Shown: positions 6,701-8,010 of the stretch, in pieces
How positions within the stretch are numbered: position 1 is the stretch's first letter
How the letters are laid out: each line of letters starts with the position of its first letter
Translations under genes and position numbers: made by a program
From: Anaerolineales bacterium UBA2029
GTDB taxonomy: Bacteria > Chloroflexota > Anaerolineae > Aggregatilineales > Aggregatilineaceae
Direction: 5' to 3'
DNA length: 8,010 nucleotides
NCBI GenBank assembly: GCA_002332795.1
Contig: DDBP01000192.1
Location: forward strand, 1-8,010
The notes under the pieces: model-generated
Told to the model about the DNA's origin: nothing
The model's input: only the letters and a program-made list of their open reading frames with translations
Databases searched by the model: none

Positions 6701-8010
6701 TCAGGCGTGCCCGCCCCTTGTTTTCCCCGCCTGGCGTGCGACGCGGCGGCTCCGCCACCATTCCACTCCCCCATATCCTACCACAGTCACCAGCGTCAGG
6801 GCAGAGATAATCCCGCCCACCAGGACGGAGCGCGGGAAGAAGCGCAGCGTCACTTTCTGCCCGCTTCCTGCGGGGACGGGGATGCCAATCAGCCCGGCGT
6901 AGGTGTCTACGATGTCCACGCGCTGCCCGTTCACAGTCGCTTCCCAGCCAGGGTAGTTCGCCACGGCCACGGTCAGCAGGGCGGGGGCGCTGGTGCTGAC
7001 TTCCATTTCCATGTATTCGGGCTGTACCATCTTGAAGGCGCGGACGGTGGCATCCGGCGGGCGCTCGCCGGGTAACTCGAAGGGCAGCGGTTCAGTCACC
7101 ACGCCGATCTCGCGCAGGTCAATCCAGGGTTCGAGCATGATCTCGCGCGCGCCTTGAATCCCGTCTTCGGAGACGCGGACCTGATAGACCAGATGCGCGA
7201 AGGGACGCGGATTCTCCAGTTCGTAGAGGGTGTATTCCTCGCCGTCGTAGTTCACCCCCGTGCCGACGACGCGCACCGGTACATTGTCCGGCACCTCGGC
7301 GATCATGGTGGCATAGCGCACGGCGAAGACTTCCCAACGCCGATCTACGCGGATACGGCGCAGTTCTTCCAGCGTCGCCAGGTTGAAGGGCCCGGTGCCG
7401 TAGATGTCGGGGATGCGCCAGTACGTGCCGTAAGTCTGAATGCCTGCTGCGCCGTCCACGTGCCACTGAATCTCCTGGACAGGCTGATGCAGCAGATCGT
7501 AGTGATCGGGCGGCTGAATGCGCTGTTCAGGTGTGTCCGGCACGAAGTTGGGCGAGTTCACGCCCAGGGTGAACAAATCCACGACGATGAGCGCCAGCAA
7601 CGCGCCGCTGACCATGATGCCTTGCTGACGGGTGCGCCAGGCCAGCCACCCAGAGAAAAACAGGCTGATCAGGGCGACGAAGCCAAAGGCATTCGGCGTG
7701 ACTTCCTTCACGTCGTCCCCGCGTAGCTCGGTGATCAGCGCAATGATCAGGAAGGCGATACCGGTTAACACCAGGTGCCCTGCCGCCAGCCTGCGCAGCC
7801 TTCGCCCTTCCAGGTCAGCCAGGGGGTTGCCGGGGCGCAACAGGGCGGCCACCCCATCGGTCGCGAGCACGACGAGAGCAAAGACGACCAGCGAGGCGGC
7901 GCGTTCCTGCTGGCGAAAGAAATTGAAGCCTGGCGCGACCAGGTAGAACAGGTCGTAGACGATGCTGTTGCCGCCGAAAGACAGCCACAGGCCGACGACG
8001 ATCACGCCCA
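6701..8010 (-). CDS. YfhO-family membrane protein, C-terminal part (5' end outside window)
   Basis: The frame is open to the window edge, so this is the C-terminal 435 or so residues of a longer protein; the true start is not visible. Numbering from the GTG at 8005, the fragment has a YLVAPGFNFFRQQERAASL segment (21-39), which resembles the loop before a late helix in YfhO-like proteins. Membrane segments follow at about 38-57, 74-93, 106-123 and 129-147, then a long polar domain (about 148-392). That domain ends in ANYPGWEATVNGQ (349-361), a hallmark of the YfhO C-terminal beta domain. A last helix (394-411) and a basic tail (RSRRVARQAGKTR) close it. YfhO-like proteins are thought to take part in glycosylating cell-surface polymers using lipid-linked sugars. 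Its position before an O-antigen-ligase-like gene agrees with a surface glycan role. The catalytic N-terminal part is missing, so the reaction cannot be judged. Confidence 0.82.
   Translation of the reverse strand, partial: GVIVVGLWLSFGGNSIVYDLFYLVAPGFNFFRQQERAASLVVFALVVLATDGVAALLRPGNPLADLEGRRLRRLAAGHLVLTGIAFLIIALITELRGDDVKEVTPNAFGFVALISLFFSGWLAWRTRQQGIMVSGALLALIVVDLFTLGVNSPNFVPDTPEQRIQPPDHYDLLHQPVQEIQWHVDGAAGIQTYGTYWRIPDIYGTGPFNLATLEELRRIRVDRRWEVFAVRYATMIAEVPDNVPVRVVGTGVNYDGEEYTLYELENPRPFAHLVYQVRVSEDGIQGAREIMLEPWIDLREIGVVTEPLPFELPGERPPDATVRAFKMVQPEYMEMEVSTSAPALLTVAVANYPGWEATVNGQRVDIVDTYAGLIGIPVPAGSGQKVTLRFFPRSVLVGGIISALTLVTVVGYGGVEWWRSRRVARQAGKTRGGHA

Overview
The window is GC-rich, dense bacterial DNA with two converging gene blocks. 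Three genes read rightward from 227 to 4947, and three read leftward from the right edge down to 4852. The mix is a very large secreted clostripain-type peptidase with PsbP-like C-terminal domains, a divergent TrmB-like methyltransferase, a YfhO-type membrane protein and a Wzy_C-type ligase. This would fit an environmental Chloroflexota (Anaerolineae-like) genome, but that placement is inference; nothing in the window (no rRNA, no marker gene) proves it. No mobile element, CRISPR array, tRNA or rRNA is visible.

Left block (+ strand). Positions 1-226 are non-coding with only weak promoter-like words. A gene of about 1003 codons (227-3238) encodes an exported C11 (clostripain) cysteine peptidase, with a beta-rich linker and two tandem PsbP/Mog1-like domains at its C-terminus. 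A GC-rich hairpin (3259-3289) follows its stop, then a good extended -10 promoter (3334-3362). That promoter starts a two-gene unit: a calcineurin-like metallophosphoesterase (3388-4275) and, 9 bases later, a TrmB-family tRNA guanine-N7 methyltransferase homologue (4285-4947). The methyltransferase lacks residues that are normally invariant.

Right block (- strand, reading from 8010 leftward). The C-terminal part of a YfhO-family membrane protein (6701 to the window edge) is followed by a 97-residue three-helix membrane protein (6383-6676) and a 506-residue O-antigen ligase/polymerase-like membrane protein (4852-6372). Gaps of 24 and 10 bases suggest one operon, probably for cell-surface glycan or glycolipid assembly.

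The two blocks meet tail to tail. The last 96 bases of the methyltransferase gene and of the ligase gene are the same DNA read on opposite strands, with no intergenic terminator. I see no clear new defence or mobile system. The points most worth a second look are the altered active-site motifs of the TrmB homologue, the peptidase architecture, the antisense coding overlap, and the hairpin/promoter/leader-ORF arrangement between the first two genes.
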